A stretch of DNA of 6,496 nt, taken from DASUFH01 sp036274645 (GTDB lineage: Bacteria > Acidobacteriota > Terriglobia > 20CM-2-55-15). Numbering within the stretch: position 1 is the first letter of the stretch; every line of letters begins with the position of its first letter. A program made the translations under genes and the position numbers. Below, piece by piece: positions 4,480-6,496 of this stretch. The notes beneath the pieces were generated by a model. The model was not told the origin of the DNA, did not search any database, and saw nothing but the letters and a program-made list of their open reading frames with translations. The DNA lies in the NCBI GenBank assembly GCA_036274645.1, contig DASUFH010000075.1:1-6496 (forward strand), given 5' to 3'.

Positions 4480-6492
4480 CTACTGAAAAACGAAACTGAC
4501 CGACACGCTGGCCTGTATTTCGACCGGCTGTCCGTTGATCATCTGCGGACGGTAGCGCCATTGGCGGACGGCGTCGACGGCGGCCTGTTGGAGCAACTGG
4601 TGTCCCCGGATCACTCGCACATCGCTGACCGATCCATCCTTCGTGACGGTCACCGACAGGACCACGGTATCCGAGATGCGCGCCGCCCGCGCCAGTGCCG
4701 GATAGGCGGGTGGCGGGCAGGACAGGCAATTACTGGCCAGCACATCGCCGCCGACCCGGACCGGATTGGGGATCGCCGGGGCTGGCGGTGGCGGCGCGCC
4801 GACGACGCCGCCCAAGACACCACCGGCGACGGTTCCACCTCCCGGTCTGACGCCGCCAATCGTGCCGCCCAACACACCACCGAGGACGGTTCCACCTCCC
4901 GGTCCCGCGCCGGGCCCAACCCCGGTTCCGGAAGAGATCGCCAGGCTCACCTGCAGTTCGGCTTCGTCGGTCACGGCAATCTTCAATGGATTCGTCAGCA
5001 GATCCGTACTGCCGTAGGACAACGATTTCACGGTAAAGCCCGGAACGTTGAGAGCCGCGGGCCGATCACCTTCAGGAAACACGGCTTTGAAGGTACCGTC
5101 ACGCTGAACGGTCCCGGGAACCGTAAAGTTCCCATGAGGATCGACCAGCGAGAACGAGAGCCTTGGCGTTGTCTGAGAGAGACCTTCGATAAGCACATGT
5201 CCGGTCACTTCCTTCGCGCGTGGAACCACGAGATCGATGCCGCCGACATCCTGGTTCGCCACGACAATCGACGCCAGCGGCCAGGGAGCGTTGTTGGCGC
5301 GAATCACGTAAGAACCGGTCGGGACCATGGGAAACGCGAACGAACCGTCGGGATCCGGTGTGGCCTCAGGCCTGTCAATCGTAATGACCGTATTCGCCAG
5401 CGCGCTTGAAGACAGGGAACTGCCTGAAGGCGACAGAGCCGCCGCCACGCTGGCCGCAGTCGCCGGTTCCAGGGTCAAACGGGTCGGCATTGCTCCGTTT
5501 CCCGCGTCGCGAACTCTACCGCTGACCCGAACCCACGGCGGTGGGGACGCAACTCCCAGCGTGAACACGATGGCCTGCTGCACATCTCCCGAATCCGCCA
5601 CTCTCAATGGCTCTTGCAGGACATTCGCGGATCCGTAAGTCACGGCTTTCAGCGAGTAACCGGCCGGGAGCCCGTTCCAGGACACCCGGTAATCTCCCGA
5701 CGCCAGGCGAGCGGTGAATGTTCCCGTTGGGCCAACGGACGAGTTGATCGGGTTTCGACCGCCTTCATAAGGACTGAATGACACCGTGAGGCGGGGTAGC
5801 AGTCCTCCGCCCTCGACAACAACCGATCCGGTTACGGCCACCATGTTCACCCCGATGAACTCAAGCCCGGTGATGTCGTGATCGACAACCGTCAGACCTA
5901 AAGGCGCCGCGGTGATTGGACCGGTGGGCGCCAGCTCCAGCCGGTAGGCGCCGGGCCGGACCTTTTCAAAGCTAAACGAGCCATCCGGATTCAGGCGGGT
6001 CGTCTGAACTCCCGTGGCCCCGCCGGCCCCCACCGGGAGCAATCCCACCAGCCCGCTCCCGGCGTTCAGGGTTCGGCCCTGCGACCCAACCACGCGGCCA
6101 CTGACGGTGACGCCTGTAGCCACAACCATTGTGAAATCGATTCCAGAGACCACCCCGTTTCCGGCCACCGGCACAGCGGTAGCGCTGTCCATGCTGGGTG
6201 TGCCGGGATAGTAGGTCGCCAGATCCACCAACCCTGCAGTTATCAGATAACGGCCGGGAGGAATATTCTCCAGTCGATAGCGGCCCGCGGTATCGGTCTC
6301 CGTCAGGCTGACCATGGCCGTAACGCCCGTGGGCCGGGCTCCCTGCGGCGCCAAAACGGCGGTGACACGGACGCCCACGGCCGGTAGCCCGTTGGTTCCG
6401 AGAATGCGTCCAGTAACGACTCCCGTCAGGGACTGGCCAAACGCAGCAGCCGGCAGCAACAACATCGCAATGAGCGCCAGGAGTCTTTTCAC
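4480..6492 (-). CDS. Exported protein with regulatory-like beta repeats and a TonB C-terminal domain
   Basis: A 670-residue protein starting at GTG (6490-6492). Its ribosome site would lie beyond the right edge, but the signal peptide that follows (KRLLALIAMLLLPAAAFG-QS) supports this start. About five carboxypeptidase-regulatory/Ig-like modules follow: roughly 22-124 (GRILGTNGLPAVGVRV...AGRYRLENIPPGRYLI), 127-213 (SGRVVGS...DGSFSFEKVRPGAYRL), 218-312, 321-424 (SGRVRDAG...DGSFAFPMVPTGSYVI) and 428-518. Modules 3 and 5 share KAVTYGS/KSLSYGS and LRV/LKI segments. A Gly/Pro linker (521-578) leads to a TonB C-terminal domain (about 583-670): YPALARAARISDTVVLSVTV, KDGSVSDVRVIRGHQLL, AAVDAVRQWRYRP. 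Classical TonB has an N-terminal membrane anchor coupling it to ExbB/ExbD; here there is a cleavable-looking signal and no such anchor, so energy transduction is doubtful. C589 and C592 (NCLSCPPPAYP) sit at the domain start and might form a disulfide. Convergent with the LolA-thioredoxin gene. Confidence 0.88.
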   Translation of the reverse strand: MKRLLALIAMLLLPAAAFGQSLTGVVTGRILGTNGLPAVGVRVTAVLAPQGARPTGVTAMVSLTETDTAGRYRLENIPPGRYLITAGLVDLATYYPGTPSMDSATAVPVAGNGVVSGIDFTMVVATGVTVSGRVVGSQGRTLNAGSGLVGLLPVGAGGATGVQTTRLNPDGSFSFEKVRPGAYRLELAPTGPITAAPLGLTVVDHDITGLEFIGVNMVAVTGSVVVEGGGLLPRLTVSFSPYEGGRNPINSSVGPTGTFTARLASGDYRVSWNGLPAGYSLKAVTYGSANVLQEPLRVADSGDVQQAIVFTLGVASPPPWVRVSGRVRDAGNGAMPTRLTLEPATAASVAAALSPSGSSLSSSALANTVITIDRPEATPDPDGSFAFPMVPTGSYVIRANNAPWPLASIVVANQDVGGIDLVVPRAKEVTGHVLIEGLSQTTPRLSFSLVDPHGNFTVPGTVQRDGTFKAVFPEGDRPAALNVPGFTVKSLSYGSTDLLTNPLKIAVTDEAELQVSLAISSGTGVGPGAGPGGGTVLGGVLGGTIGGVRPGGGTVAGGVLGGVVGAPPPPAPAIPNPVRVGGDVLASNCLSCPPPAYPALARAARISDTVVLSVTVTKDGSVSDVRVIRGHQLLQQAAVDAVRQWRYRPQMINGQPVEIQASVSVSFVFQ
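4807..4904 (-). repeat. In-frame 57-bp-period repeat encoding the Gly-rich linker
   Basis: Two 41-bp copies (4807-4847 and 4864-4904) differ at three positions and lie 57 bp, or 19 codons, apart. They encode the related linker segments PGGGTVLGGVLGG and PGGGTVAGGVLGG of the TonB-type protein. The period is a multiple of three, so a change in copy number would lengthen or shorten the linker without a frameshift. Confidence 0.8.
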
Positions 6493-6496
6493 GGTT

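Noticed and set aside
4291..5409. A 372-codon plus-strand open frame
   Set aside because: It is antisense to the TonB-type gene, begins inside the palindrome and has the Arg/His/Asp-rich composition of a shadow frame in GC-rich DNA.

Overview
The window is GC-rich bacterial chromosome (by eye about 60% GC) with five protein-coding genes, one gene remnant and one long palindromic repeat. The gene style suggests an Acidobacteriota-like genome of the Solibacter/Bryobacter/Vicinamibacter kind. The clues are a TonB-type C-terminal domain behind a Gly/Pro-rich linker, secreted carboxypeptidase-regulatory-like repeats, a LolA/DUF2092-like domain fused to a TlpA-type thioredoxin, and small secreted lipocalin-like proteins. 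This is inferred from recalled family distribution; there is no rRNA or marker gene to confirm it.

Layout. Positions 1-610 (minus) hold the N-terminal 203 codons of an exported DUF8021/NTF2-like protein that runs off the left edge. Positions 813-1316 (minus) encode a small zinc-ribbon protein with two membrane segments. The divergent gap 1317-1769 contains a perfect short hairpin and, on the minus strand at 1437-1559, the severed C-terminal tail of a GNAT (RimJ/RimL-type) acetyltransferase. Positions 1770-2921 and 2937-4226 (plus) are a two-gene unit 15 bp apart: an exported protein with two lipocalin-like domains, then an exported LolA/DUF2092-like protein fused to a thioredoxin domain with a WCGPC active site. 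The convergent gap 4227-4479 is dominated by a long imperfect palindrome (4258-4418) with heptanucleotide repeats in its arms. Positions 4480-6492 (minus) encode a 670-residue exported protein with about five beta-sandwich regulatory-like repeats, a Gly-rich linker with a 19-residue internal repeat, and a TonB C-terminal domain.

How the genes relate. All but the zinc-ribbon gene encode proteins with an N-terminal export signal, so the region is mainly cell-envelope or extracytoplasmic. Only the 1770-4226 pair looks co-transcribed. I see no evidence that the window forms one system. No defence, phage, CRISPR or transposase gene is visible. The most notable items are the palindromic element, the domain architectures of the TonB-type and LolA-thioredoxin proteins, and the GNAT remnant.
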